The notes under the pieces: model-generated | What the model was told of the DNA's origin: nothing | Database searches by the model: none | The model's input: only the letters and a program-made list of their open reading frames with translations | Source of the DNA: Pseudomonas sp. 102515 | GTDB taxonomy: Bacteria > Pseudomonadota > Gammaproteobacteria > Pseudomonadales > Pseudomonadaceae | Direction: 5' to 3' | Length of the DNA: 64,000 nt | Assembly (NCBI RefSeq): GCF_031085165.1 | Contig: NZ_JAVHTY010000005.1 | Location: forward strand, 1 to 64,000 | Shown here: positions 36,470 through 45,108 of the stretch, one piece after another | How positions within the stretch are numbered: the stretch's first letter is position 1 | Layout: each line of letters begins with the position of its first letter | Program-made: the position numbers and the translations under genes

Positions 36470-37283
36470 GGATGGTCCGCAGCATCCGTGGCAGCACGCC
36501 ATACAGATACAGCCGATTGCCCAGCAGCTGCCGCCCCAGGTAGCGCAGCACCTTGCCGCGGGAGGCGCCCTTGTAGTGCAGGCGCAGCAGCAGGGCGACA
36601 TAGAACTTCTCGATGTCGCGAAAGCGCCGCTGGGCCGGGGTTTCCACTTCCAGCTCGGACAGCGAATGGTCGAGGGTGCCTGCGCAGCGCAGCTCGACCG
36701 GCTCCTCCTGCGCCAGCGCCTGGACCCGCAGGAAAAAGGAGACATCGACACCATAGAGGGCGAAGCGCTCGTCGAAGACATCGCCATGGCGGGCCGCGAT
36801 ACGCGTGGCCAGACGTTGCGTCAGGCACAGCCCCGAGCTGATAGTCACGGTGGCCCGGGGATCCAGGGGCCCCTCCGCGGTCACCACCGCCTTGTACTGG
36901 TGGGGATAGCGGATGGCACCGGCCCCCAGCACCAGGGGCACCAGCAACTCGGCCTCCTGCCCGAGCGCCTGCAGAAAGCGTGTGTCCACCACGGTGTCCT
37001 GGTCGAAGATCACCAGGCGCTCGGCGCCCAGCCGCAATGCCTGGTTGTAGACCCGGCTCAGCGGCGGATTGCCGAGGTCCTCCCTGACGAGTACCTCCGC
37101 CCAGCCTGGCGCGGCCAGCAGGCGCTGCTGCTCCGCTTCCTCCAGCGGCCGAGGACCGTTATTCCAGACCAGCAGGATGCTGTCGGCCGGCAGGCTGGCC
37201 GGTGGCTGGGCCAGCAGGCTGTCGAGGGTGGCCGACTCCCCGGGGCGCAGGCCATAGAGGACGACGAGAAAGAGCGTTCGCAT
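36444..37283 (-). CDS. GT2-family glycosyltransferase, rhamnosyltransferase-like (WapR-type)
   Basis: A 279-residue glycosyltransferase with a GT-A fold: SILLVWNNGPRPLEEAE and RLVIFDQDTVVDTRFLQAL (DxD-type motif at about residues 94-96). It resembles bacterial rhamnosyltransferases, and the equivalent place in the P. aeruginosa core cluster holds WapR, which adds the rhamnose that receives O-antigen. Specificity is inferred. It lies 22 bp after the next gene in the same direction. Confidence 0.75.
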   Translation of the reverse strand: MRTLFLVVLYGLRPGESATLDSLLAQPPASLPADSILLVWNNGPRPLEEAEQQRLLAAPGWAEVLVREDLGNPPLSRVYNQALRLGAERLVIFDQDTVVDTRFLQALGQEAELLVPLVLGAGAIRYPHQYKAVVTAEGPLDPRATVTISSGLCLTQRLATRIAARHGDVFDERFALYGVDVSFFLRVQALAQEEPVELRCAGTLDHSLSELEVETPAQRRFRDIEKFYVALLLRLHYKGASRGKVLRYLGRQLLGNRLYLYGVLPRMLRTILSGRHPRA

Positions 37284-37305
37284 GGGATTTCCTAAGGGTC
37301 GCGGC

Positions 37306-38355
37306 CTAGCCGCGCACCCGCTTGCGCAGGTAGTCGAGGGCCGCGCTGGCTTCGTCCGCCAGGTGCGGGCGCGGCAGGTCGTTGGGCCAGATGCCTTCGG
37401 CGAAGGCCTGGCGATCGCCGCCGCCCAGGCGCTCGCTCAGGGCCCGCTCCCACCAGACATGGCGGCAGGCGCGGGCGTAGCTGTCCTGAGTCGCCAGGCA
37501 GCCGTAGAGCAGCTTGCGGCCCAGGCTCGCACGCTGCTTGTCCAGCCCGGCCAGCTGCCACTTCACCCGCAGCCGGGTCCAGACATCGGGCAGCGGCTTG
37601 GTCAGGGGTACCTCCTGCCAGTGCTGCTGCAGCGCCGGTGAATAGTCCTCGCCATAGCGCTCGAAGAAGTGCGCCAGCATGAAATGCAGAAAGCGTTTTT
37701 CCGCGTAATAGTGCCGAATGGGCCCACGGGCCTCGCTGATGACCAGGTCCGCCAGGCTGAACGACAGGGCGATCTGCTCCAGGGTATGGACCTCCTCGTC
37801 ATGCCCATGCCAGTCGTCGATAAGGGCGATGGCCCGCTCGACCCGCGGCAGATGGACCCGCGCCAGACCGCAGACACCGCTGTTGTAGAGCCGCGTCTCT
37901 TCCGCCGGCTCCTGCCCGCGCTCGGCCAGCGCGGCGGCGAAACGGACGAATTCGGGACGGACACGAGCCTTGCGCCAGAACCATTCCTCGATGTCCATCA
38001 TCCCGCGATGGACATCGATGCTGTCGAACAAGGACGCCAGTGGTGCCTGAACCACGGTATCGCTATCCAGAAACAGCGTCTTGTCGGCCCGGGGCAACGC
38101 CCAGGCGATGGCGCAGGCCTTGCTGCGATGCAGATAGCCGTGCTGCCCCTGCCAAGCCTTGAGCGTCGCCCCCTCGATGGCCAATACTTCCACCGGCCAG
38201 CCGCGATAGTCCTGCGGCCGATCGGTCAGGATACGGAGGGCGATGTCCTGGCCCTGCCGCCAGTGCAGGGCGCTGAGCAGGCTGAACTTCAGCTCCTGCC
38301 GATAGGCCTGGGCACCGCCGTAGACGAAATACAGGAGTTGGCGTGTTGGGCGCAT
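37306..38355 (-). CDS. Predicted glycosyltransferase with DxD motif
   Basis: A 349-residue protein starting MRPTRQLLYFVYGG. It has a GT-A-like core with KTLFLDSDTVVQAPLASLF (DxD at about residues 93-95), an HRSKACAIAWALP segment and YNSGVCGLARVH. No signal peptide or membrane segment is seen. It starts back-to-back with the following kinase-like gene and is co-directional with the WapR-type gene. A role in core oligosaccharide assembly is likely from context; substrate unknown. Confidence 0.72.
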   Translation of the reverse strand: MRPTRQLLYFVYGGAQAYRQELKFSLLSALHWRQGQDIALRILTDRPQDYRGWPVEVLAIEGATLKAWQGQHGYLHRSKACAIAWALPRADKTLFLDSDTVVQAPLASLFDSIDVHRGMMDIEEWFWRKARVRPEFVRFAAALAERGQEPAEETRLYNSGVCGLARVHLPRVERAIALIDDWHGHDEEVHTLEQIALSFSLADLVISEARGPIRHYYAEKRFLHFMLAHFFERYGEDYSPALQQHWQEVPLTKPLPDVWTRLRVKWQLAGLDKQRASLGRKLLYGCLATQDSYARACRHVWWERALSERLGGGDRQAFAEGIWPNDLPRPHLADEASAALDYLRKRVRG

Positions 38356-38472
38356 GTAAAGCTGCCGGCAAAAATCCGATTCTAGCAACAAGCGACCGGA
38401 TAGGTCGCAAGGGTCACTTCACAGCCTGCCACCTTCGGGTAACATGCACGCCCTGACGTTGACGGGTCCTGC

Positions 38473-39114
38473 ATGAAGCCTCTCGAACATTCGCGCTATC
38501 TCGAACTGCGCGACGCCGCCCAGGTAGTGGAAGCCGATCATCATGGCGACAAGGTCCTGCGCCTCACCGATGGCAGCTATCTCAAGCTCTTTCGCCGCAA
38601 GCGGCTGCTGACTTCGGCGGCGCTGTTTCCCTATGCCCAGCGCTTCGCCGACAACGCCCGCCAACTGGCCGAGCGCGGCATTCCCTGTCCGCAGGTTCTG
38701 GAGGTCTATCGCGCCGCCTCGCTGCAGCGTGATCTGGTGCACTACAGCCCGCTGCCGGGCGCTACCCTACGCCAGCTACGCACCTCGAGCGAGGCCGCGA
38801 CACTGCGCCCCGCCCTGGGTCGCTTCATCGCCGAATTGCACGACAGCGGTGTCTATTTCCGCTCGCTGCACCTGGGCAACGTGGTGCTGACGCCGGAAGG
38901 CGAACTGGGCCTGATCGACATCGCCGATCTGCGCTGTCATGCGCGGCGTCTGCCGCTGCGCCTGCGGGTGCGCAACTTCCATCACCTGCTGCGCTACCGC
39001 GAGGACCGCGACTGGCTGTTCGAGCCCGGTCGCGAACCCTTCCTCAAGGCCTATGCCGAAGCCTGCCGCCAGCCCTTGGACTGGCGCGAACTCGACCGGC
39101 AACTGCAGGATTAG
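38473..39114 (+). CDS. LPS-type sugar kinase-like protein ('toluene tolerance' family)
   Basis: A 213-residue protein of the lipopolysaccharide-kinase superfamily. The kinase-like fold is shown by GSYLKLFRRKRLLTSAAL (lysine of the N-lobe), YFRSLHLGNVVLTPEG (catalytic-loop analogue) and LGLIDIADL (metal-site analogue). The canonical HRD is replaced by RSLHLGN, so activity is uncertain. A homologue next to waaL is normal in pseudomonads. Its stop codon overlaps the convergent waaL stop in TTAG. Confidence 0.78.
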   Translation: MKPLEHSRYLELRDAAQVVEADHHGDKVLRLTDGSYLKLFRRKRLLTSAALFPYAQRFADNARQLAERGIPCPQVLEVYRAASLQRDLVHYSPLPGATLRQLRTSSEAATLRPALGRFIAELHDSGVYFRSLHLGNVVLTPEGELGLIDIADLRCHARRLPLRLRVRNFHHLLRYREDRDWLFEPGREPFLKAYAEACRQPLDWRELDRQLQD

Positions 39115-40286
39115 ACCGGCACCGCCTGCCCCAGCGCCAGCTTGCGCCGGCGCTGCACCTCGGCCCCGGCGATCATCGCCGCGGGCAACAGCACCAGCGG
39201 CCACAACTCGTCCGGATTGCCGATCAGCTTGGCGCCGTCGAAGTTGAGCATCAGCAGGGCCACGGCCAGATAGAGCCCCCAGGGATCGCGCTGGCGCAGG
39301 GCCGCGCCCAGGCTGGCGAGCATCAGCACGCCGAAGATCAGTAGCGACACCAGGCCGGTGTAGATGCCGAAGGACACGAAGATATTGTGCGGGTGCTGGA
39401 TGGCCTCGGTACCGTGCAGCAGGTCGTGACTCTGATAGCCCAGGCCGCAGCCCAGCCACCAGCCGCAGGACTCCCAGTCCTTGACCATGAAGTGGAACAG
39501 CTCGATGCGTCCCGAGTCCGCGCGGCCCCAGAAGGCGACGAACCAGGCTTCGGTGTGCACCACCTGGACCACCCCGGCGATCAGCAGGCTGACCAGAACC
39601 ACCAGCGCCAGGGTACGCAACGGAAAGCGCGGAAAGGCGAACAGCACGCCAAGGGCGGCCAGGAAGCCGATACCCACCAGGCCGGTGCGGGTCTGCAGGG
39701 CGAAGGAGATGCCGACGATGGTGACCACCACCGCCGCCAGCAACTCGATCCAGCGTCGCTCGCGGATCCAGGTTGGCGCCGCCAGGCCGCCCAGGCAGAC
39801 CATCCAGATGCTCACATAGATGGGATTGGAGATGCGTCCCGGCAGGTGGATGACCCGCTGGCCGACCGCATAGTGGCCGGTGAGCCAGAACACTAGACTG
39901 GAACCCACGGCATAGGCACAGACCAGCCAGAAGGCCAGACGCACGAAGCCGGGCCGGCGAAAGAAGTCGCCATCCACCAGACAGGCCACGCTCAGGACGA
40001 ACAGCAGCACATAGAGGATGTGCTTGAAGAACTGTCCCTCCTCGGCCCGCGCCCCCGGCACGATGAACCAGGCGAGAAACACCAGCCAGAGCAGCAACAG
40101 CGGCGAGCGCCAGTCGATCAGCCGCGGGCGCAGGACGAAGAGGATCAGCGCCGGCAGGGCGATCGCCGCATAGTAGTAGCTGTTGATCCACTTCGCCGTC
40201 GGGATGCACAGGTAGGCGGCCATGAACACCAGCACCGCCAGGGTGAAATAGCGACTCTGCTGCAGGCGATCAAGCAAGGGCGTCAC
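39111..40286 (-). CDS. waaL: O-antigen ligase WaaL
   Basis: WaaL transfers undecaprenyl-linked O-antigen to the lipid A-core at the periplasmic face. From the GTG at 40286, which overlaps the previous stop in GTGA, the protein has 391 residues and about ten membrane segments. The Wzy/WaaL domain includes SFALQTRTGLVGIGFLAAL and a large periplasmic loop with GLGYQSHDLLHG and HPHNIFVSFGIYTG, whose His is typical of ligases. Longer in-frame reading upstream merely covers the neighbouring gene. Confidence 0.87.
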   Translation of the reverse strand: MTPLLDRLQQSRYFTLAVLVFMAAYLCIPTAKWINSYYYAAIALPALILFVLRPRLIDWRSPLLLLWLVFLAWFIVPGARAEEGQFFKHILYVLLFVLSVACLVDGDFFRRPGFVRLAFWLVCAYAVGSSLVFWLTGHYAVGQRVIHLPGRISNPIYVSIWMVCLGGLAAPTWIRERRWIELLAAVVVTIVGISFALQTRTGLVGIGFLAALGVLFAFPRFPLRTLALVVLVSLLIAGVVQVVHTEAWFVAFWGRADSGRIELFHFMVKDWESCGWWLGCGLGYQSHDLLHGTEAIQHPHNIFVSFGIYTGLVSLLIFGVLMLASLGAALRQRDPWGLYLAVALLMLNFDGAKLIGNPDELWPLVLLPAAMIAGAEVQRRRKLALGQAVPV

Positions 40287-41044
40287 CACAACAGGGCTCC
40301 CAGGAGTGCACCGACCAGGAAGGCCAGTGCCAGTTTGATGCGTTCCATCCGCCGACGCTTCTGCTTGTCGTTGCGGTCCTTGTCGCTGACCACGTGCTGG
40401 CCGAAGCCGGTGTGCAGCACGGCATCGTTCTCCAGGATCAGCGCATGGCGATGAGCGTCGGCATAGCGCCGGGACAATTCCTTCTCGCCGCTCAGCTCGC
40501 CATAGGGGGCGTGCAGGAGATAGTCGGCGCGCCGGCGCAGGCCGGGATTGAAGGAAAAGCCCTGCCATTCGGGCTTGTGCGAGCCGACCTCGTAGAAGGC
40601 GATGCCCGCGTGCACCTGGCGCGACTTCAGATGGACGTAGGGGCTGTGGATCGCCAGGTCGTGGGCGTGACTGCGCAGCCAGACCTGCAGCGCCTGGGGA
40701 TCGGCCTCCAGCAGCGCCTGGGAATCCTCGATGAAGCCCGGGCGATAGAAGGCCCAGTCGTCTTCGCAGTGAAAGATCCAGCTGGTCTCGACCCGGGCAT
40801 AGGCGGCGTCGACGCTGCGCATCTGGCCGAGCTTGGGGTTGTTGACGATGAATTCGGTGTGCTCGCGCCAGTGGGCCGGGATGCAGTCGCGTACCGCTTC
40901 GTCGCCGGAGTCCTCGGTGATGAAGACGCGGCGGATGGGCGCGGTATTGAATTCGTCGAAGGTCGCCAGCGTCTGCCGGAGCAAGTCGAAGCGCCCGCAA
41001 CTGGTGACGACCACGGAGATGTCGCTGTCGGCGGAAAACTGCAC
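40283..41044 (-). CDS. GT2-like glycosyltransferase with C-terminal membrane anchor
   Basis: A 253-residue protein: GT-A start DISVVVTSCGRFDLLRQTL, a putative metal motif in WIFHCEDDWAFYRPGF (about residues 90-105), and a basic stretch before a single C-terminal hydrophobic helix (LALAFLVGALLGALL). It overlaps waaL by 4 bp (GTGA), so it is coupled to the ligase. It probably adds or modifies an outer-core sugar, but the substrate is unknown. Confidence 0.72.
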   Translation of the reverse strand: MQFSADSDISVVVTSCGRFDLLRQTLATFDEFNTAPIRRVFITEDSGDEAVRDCIPAHWREHTEFIVNNPKLGQMRSVDAAYARVETSWIFHCEDDWAFYRPGFIEDSQALLEADPQALQVWLRSHAHDLAIHSPYVHLKSRQVHAGIAFYEVGSHKPEWQGFSFNPGLRRRADYLLHAPYGELSGEKELSRRYADAHRHALILENDAVLHTGFGQHVVSDKDRNDKQKRRRMERIKLALAFLVGALLGALLW

Positions 41045-41094
41045 GTTCTACCCTTTCTGCCAGTTGAGTCGAAAGCCGGACCTCAGGCAGCGCA

Positions 41095-42054
41095 TCAGCG
41101 TCCCAGCCTGCCGAGCAGGCGGTGCAGGAACCCCGGAGCGACTGCCGGTCGCAGCGCTGGGGTTATAGCCGAAACGATACGCTCACCCAAGTGGCCGAAA
41201 GCGAAAGAGTGACGCGCCAGCGCCTCTCCCGCCCTGGCAATGGCCGCAGCGTGCGCCGGATCGCCTCGCAACCGGGCGAGTTTCTCGCGCAATTCGTCCA
41301 GCGAGCGATAGAGCACCACGTTGACGCCATCCTCGAAACCCAGCGCCCGGTTCTCCTCTTCACCCTGGTCGTAGGTGAAGAGCACGCAGCCGCAGGCCAT
41401 GGCCTCGAAGTTCTTGATCATGTATTCGCCCATGCCGACATCGGCGCCGACGAAGAAGCGGATGCGATTGAGGGTCTGCAGGTACTCGTCGCCCGAGCGG
41501 GTCTTGGTGATCAGCAGCGGCTCGACCCTGGCCAGGTCTTCCAGCAGCTGCTTGCGTCCGCTGTAGGCCACGCTGCCGAGGCTGCCGACGAAGCCCAGTT
41601 CGATGTCGCGTGCGAGACCCAGATCGCGCAGACGGCTGTCGTCGTAGCCCTTGGGCACGAAGTGGGCGTCCACCCCCTCCTCCTGCAGCCGCCGCGCCAC
41701 GCCAGCGCCGGAGACCAGCACCCGGACGTGGGGCATGGCCCGGTAGTAGCGGCTGAATTTGCCGGTGTACTTGCAGGGGATGAAATTCTGGTAGGCGTCG
41801 TGTTCCAGCTCCACCAGGTTGGGCAGGCTGCGGATGAAGGCGACCTGCCTGAGCTGCTTCTTGAATCTGAGGAACAGCAGGATACGGTCGTATTGCTCGG
41901 GTCGGGGCACGGTGCGACGGAAATAGCCGCGCAGATCGGCCTGTTCCTCGTCGCTCAGCCAGCGCAGGTCGCACTCGCAGTGGGCGGCGATGCTGGCATA
42001 GAAATGGTCCAGCAGGATGCGTTGCTCCTTCTGGACCAGGAACAGGACGTTCAC
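41095..42054 (-). CDS. GT4-like glycosyltransferase
   Basis: A 319-residue protein beginning MNVLFLVQKEQRILLDHFYA. The C-terminal half has a GT-B acceptor of family-4 type: ELGFVGSLGSVAYSGRK, ADVGMGEYMIKNFEAMACGC and LFTYDQGEEENRALGF. Its start overlaps the previous gene by 4 bp (ATGA). It is part of the LPS core assembly operon, with a 50-bp gap before the next gene. Sugar specificity cannot be told. Confidence 0.75.
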   Translation of the reverse strand: MNVLFLVQKEQRILLDHFYASIAAHCECDLRWLSDEEQADLRGYFRRTVPRPEQYDRILLFLRFKKQLRQVAFIRSLPNLVELEHDAYQNFIPCKYTGKFSRYYRAMPHVRVLVSGAGVARRLQEEGVDAHFVPKGYDDSRLRDLGLARDIELGFVGSLGSVAYSGRKQLLEDLARVEPLLITKTRSGDEYLQTLNRIRFFVGADVGMGEYMIKNFEAMACGCVLFTYDQGEEENRALGFEDGVNVVLYRSLDELREKLARLRGDPAHAAAIARAGEALARHSFAFGHLGERIVSAITPALRPAVAPGFLHRLLGRLGR

Positions 42055-43184
42055 GGCGCCGGGGCCTTGAAGGCGGCGACCATCGGCAGGCGCCAGAAGT
42101 CGCGGCGCACGGCCTCGTCGGAGAAGCGTTCGGCCAGGCGCTCGCGCATGTGCTGCACGCAGGCGCGTCGCTGGCTGGGCGCCAGCCGGCCGAGGTGCTG
42201 CAGGCCCTGGCCGAGGGCGTCGGCGTCGCCCAGGGGGAAAAGGAAGCCTACCCCCTCAACGATCTCCCGGGCGCCGCCGCAGGAGGTGGCGATCAGGGGG
42301 ACGCCGGCGGCCATGGCCTCCAGCAGGACCATGCCGAAGGGTTCGTGGTCAGAACTCAGGGCGAAGACGTCGAAGGCCTTGAAGTAGCGCCGGGCGCCTT
42401 CCACCTGGCCGAGGAACAGCACCCGGTCGGCGATGGCCAGTTCGCGGGCCAGGTCCTTGAGGTCTTCTTCCAGGCGGCCCTTGCCGAGGATCGCCAGCAG
42501 GGCATTGGCCGGCAGATTTGGCAAGGCAGCGGCGAAGCCGCGCAGCAGGGTGGCCTGGTCCTTGTCCGGATGCAGGCGGCCGACGTTGCCGACGATCCAG
42601 GCGTCATGGGGCAGCTTGAGCTCGGCGCGGGCCTGGTCGGCCGGCAAGAGTTCGCGCTCCACCGCCTCGACGTCCAGGCGGTTGTAGAGGGTCTCGATGC
42701 GCTCGGCCGGCCAGTCCTTGAGGCGCTGGCGAATCTCGTCGCGCACCGCGTCGGAGACCGCCAGCAGGGTCAGGCGCTTGCTCATCAGCTTGGCGAACAG
42801 CCGCCGGCCGAGCCGGTCGTAATCGCCAAAGGCATGGTGCACGCCGATCACCGGCAGGTTGGTGGCCAGGCAGGCGATCCAGATCGGCTTGAATCTATGG
42901 GCGATGACGAAGCGGATGCCCCGCGAACGGACGATCTCGCGCAGCGCCTGGATGGCGCCGAGCTTGAGCCCGCGCACGTCCCTGGAGGAGTACTCCAGGA
43001 ACAGCACCTCGTCGCTGCCGCAGCCGGCCGCCACCTCGGCGTCGGCGGTGCCGGTGAGAAAGACCGTGGTGACGCGATAGCCGCTGCCCGCGAAGAGGCT
43101 GGCGGTCTGGCGGGCGCAGTCGAGGAAGGGACCGTCGTAGCCGTGACAGAACTGCAGCACCCGCGGTTCGGCGGAACGCGTCAT
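42051..43184 (-). CDS. GT4-family core glycosyltransferase (WapH-type position)
   Basis: A 377-residue GT-B enzyme from ATG 43184, which overlaps the carbamoyltransferase stop in ATGA. It shows IVGNVGRLHPDKDQATLLRG, LLAILGKGRLEEDLKDLA and the donor-site motif SSDHEPFGMVLLEAMAAGVP. The same place in P. aeruginosa holds WapH, a core glucosyltransferase, so a similar role is possible. Longer in-frame reading upstream overlaps the carbamoyltransferase and is rejected. Confidence 0.8.
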   Translation of the reverse strand: MTRSAEPRVLQFCHGYDGPFLDCARQTASLFAGSGYRVTTVFLTGTADAEVAAGCGSDEVLFLEYSSRDVRGLKLGAIQALREIVRSRGIRFVIAHRFKPIWIACLATNLPVIGVHHAFGDYDRLGRRLFAKLMSKRLTLLAVSDAVRDEIRQRLKDWPAERIETLYNRLDVEAVERELLPADQARAELKLPHDAWIVGNVGRLHPDKDQATLLRGFAAALPNLPANALLAILGKGRLEEDLKDLARELAIADRVLFLGQVEGARRYFKAFDVFALSSDHEPFGMVLLEAMAAGVPLIATSCGGAREIVEGVGFLFPLGDADALGQGLQHLGRLAPSQRRACVQHMRERLAERFSDEAVRRDFWRLPMVAAFKAPAP

Positions 43185-44923
43185 ACGCCAGCCCCCTCCT
43201 TGACCACCAGGATGTCTTCCATGATCAGGTACTGCAGATCCGAGCCGAAGAACATGTTCAGGGCGTCGGTGGGCGAGCAGACCATGGGTTCGCCGCGGCG
43301 GTTGAGCGAGGTGTTGAGGGAAACGCCATTGCCGGTGAGCTTTTCCAGCTCGACCATGAGGTCGTACCAGCGCGGATTGTGCCGACGCTCCAGCACCTGG
43401 GCACGGGAGGTGCCGTCTTCGTGGACCACCTCGGGCACCCGGCTCTTCCACTCTTCGTTGACCTCGAAGGTAAAGGTCATGAAGGGCGAGGGATGGTCGA
43501 CCTTGAGCATCTGCGGCGCCACGGTGTCGAGCATGGACGGGCAGAATGGCCGCCAGCGCTCGCGAAACTTGATCTGGGCGTTGATGCGATCGGCCACGCC
43601 CGGCACGCTGGGGCAGCCGATGATGGACCGACCGCCCAGGGCGCGCGGACCGAATTCCAGGCGACCCTGGAACCAGGCCACCGGATTGCCGGCCACCATG
43701 ATCTCGGCGATGCGCTGGGGCATGTTGTCGATCCGCTCCCACTTGGGTGCGTTGGGATGACGGGCGCAGGCGGCGATGACGTCTTCGTTGCTGTAGCCGG
43801 GGCCGAGATAGACGTGCTCCATCTTCTCCACCGGCACGCCACGGGCATGGGAAACGTAGGCGGCAGCGCCGACGGCGGTGCCGGCGTCGCCCGAGGCGGG
43901 CTGGACGAACAGCTCCTTGACCTCGGGACGGGCGATGATCTTCTGGTTGAGCTTGACGTTGAGCGCGCAGCCGCCGGCGAAGGCGAGCTTGCCGGTCTGG
44001 CGGATGATGTCGCCCAGGTAGTAGTCCATCATCTCCAGCGCCAGGCGCTCGAACAGCGCCTGCATGCTGGCGGCGTAGTGGATGTAGGGATCGTCGGCGA
44101 TGTCGCCTTCACGCTTGGGCCCCAGCCACTCGATCAGCTTGGGCGAGAAGTAGTAGCCCTTGCCCTTTTCCTTGTAGCGACGGAAGCCGATGACGTTGGC
44201 GTAGTCGGTATTGATGATCAGCTCGCCATTCTCGAATTTCGCCAGGCGCGAGAAATCGTACTTGCTGGCGTCGCCATAGGGCGCCATGCCCATGACCTTG
44301 AATTCGCCATCGAGCATCTCGAAACCGAGGAATTCGGTGAGGGCGCCATAGAGACCACCCAGGGAGTCCGGATCGTAGAACTCCTTGATCTTGTGGATCT
44401 TGCCGTTCTCGCCGTAGCCAAAGAAGGTGGTGGCGTATTCGCCCTTGCCGTCGATGCCGAGGATCGCGGTCTTCTCGCTGAAACCCGAGCAGTGATAGGC
44501 ACTGGAGGCATGGGCCAGGTGGTGCTCGACGGCTTCCAGCTTGACCTTCTTCAGGTCGAAGCCGAGCTGCACCAGGCACCATTCGATGCGCTTCTGGTAG
44601 CGGTGGTAGCGACGATTGCCGAACAGGATGGCGTCCAGGGCGCGATCCGGCGCATAGGCATAGCGCTTGGCGTAGTGCCAGCGGGCTTCGCCGAAGAGAC
44701 TGATGGGCGCATAGGGAATGGCCACCACGTCGACATCGGCGGGGCTGATCCCGGCCTGTTCCAGGCAGAACTTGGCCGACTCGTAGGGCATGCGATTCTT
44801 GGCATGCTTGTCGCGCACGAAGCGTTCTTCTTCCACCGCGGCGATCAGCTTGCCGTCGATATAGAGCGCGGCGGAGGGATCGTGGCTGAGGGCGCCGGAC
44901 AGGCCAAGGACGGTCAGGGACAC
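43181..44923 (-). CDS. wapO: Carbamoyltransferase of the LPS core (NodU/CmcH family)
   Basis: A 580-residue protein with the ASKHA-like start LGLSGALSHDPSAALYIDGK, the YrdC-like part, and family motifs EHHLAHASSAYHCSGF, GRLEFGPRALGGRSI and FAGGCALNVKLNQKI. It transfers a carbamoyl group from carbamoyl phosphate; in P. aeruginosa the homologue carbamoylates an inner-core heptose. It is first after a 185-bp gap with a candidate promoter and overlaps the next gene by 4 bp. Confidence 0.88.
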   Translation of the reverse strand: MSLTVLGLSGALSHDPSAALYIDGKLIAAVEEERFVRDKHAKNRMPYESAKFCLEQAGISPADVDVVAIPYAPISLFGEARWHYAKRYAYAPDRALDAILFGNRRYHRYQKRIEWCLVQLGFDLKKVKLEAVEHHLAHASSAYHCSGFSEKTAILGIDGKGEYATTFFGYGENGKIHKIKEFYDPDSLGGLYGALTEFLGFEMLDGEFKVMGMAPYGDASKYDFSRLAKFENGELIINTDYANVIGFRRYKEKGKGYYFSPKLIEWLGPKREGDIADDPYIHYAASMQALFERLALEMMDYYLGDIIRQTGKLAFAGGCALNVKLNQKIIARPEVKELFVQPASGDAGTAVGAAAYVSHARGVPVEKMEHVYLGPGYSNEDVIAACARHPNAPKWERIDNMPQRIAEIMVAGNPVAWFQGRLEFGPRALGGRSIIGCPSVPGVADRINAQIKFRERWRPFCPSMLDTVAPQMLKVDHPSPFMTFTFEVNEEWKSRVPEVVHEDGTSRAQVLERRHNPRWYDLMVELEKLTGNGVSLNTSLNRRGEPMVCSPTDALNMFFGSDLQYLIMEDILVVKEGAGV

Positions 44924-45012
44924 AGGTAAAGCCTCTGTACAGGGCGAAGCCAGAGGAGTTCGCCGGGGTTTCGCGAGGCCGCTGCAGGCCCGCCTCGCCT
45001 CAAAAACGGCGA

Positions 45013-45042
45013 ATTATAGCCGTTCAGGCAGGCCACGGGTAA
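45013..45042 (-). promoter_or_regulatory. Candidate promoter of the wapO sub-operon
   Basis: A perfect TATAAT (45018-45013) with a weak TTACCC -35 (45042-45037) and 18-bp spacer lies about 90 bp before wapO on the minus strand, in the only sizeable gap (44924-45108) of the long LPS series. No terminator was recognised here. Confidence 0.45.
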
Positions 45043-45108
45043 TGGCCGCACGCCGAGCGGGGCCTAGCGCACGGCGATTCAGCCCCGGTACAGACGGCAG
45101 GTCGGCGA

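Noticed and set aside
38776-40209. Long minus-strand frame overlapping waaL
   Set aside because: It is an alternative frame of waaL and the opposite strand of the kinase-like gene; no domain.
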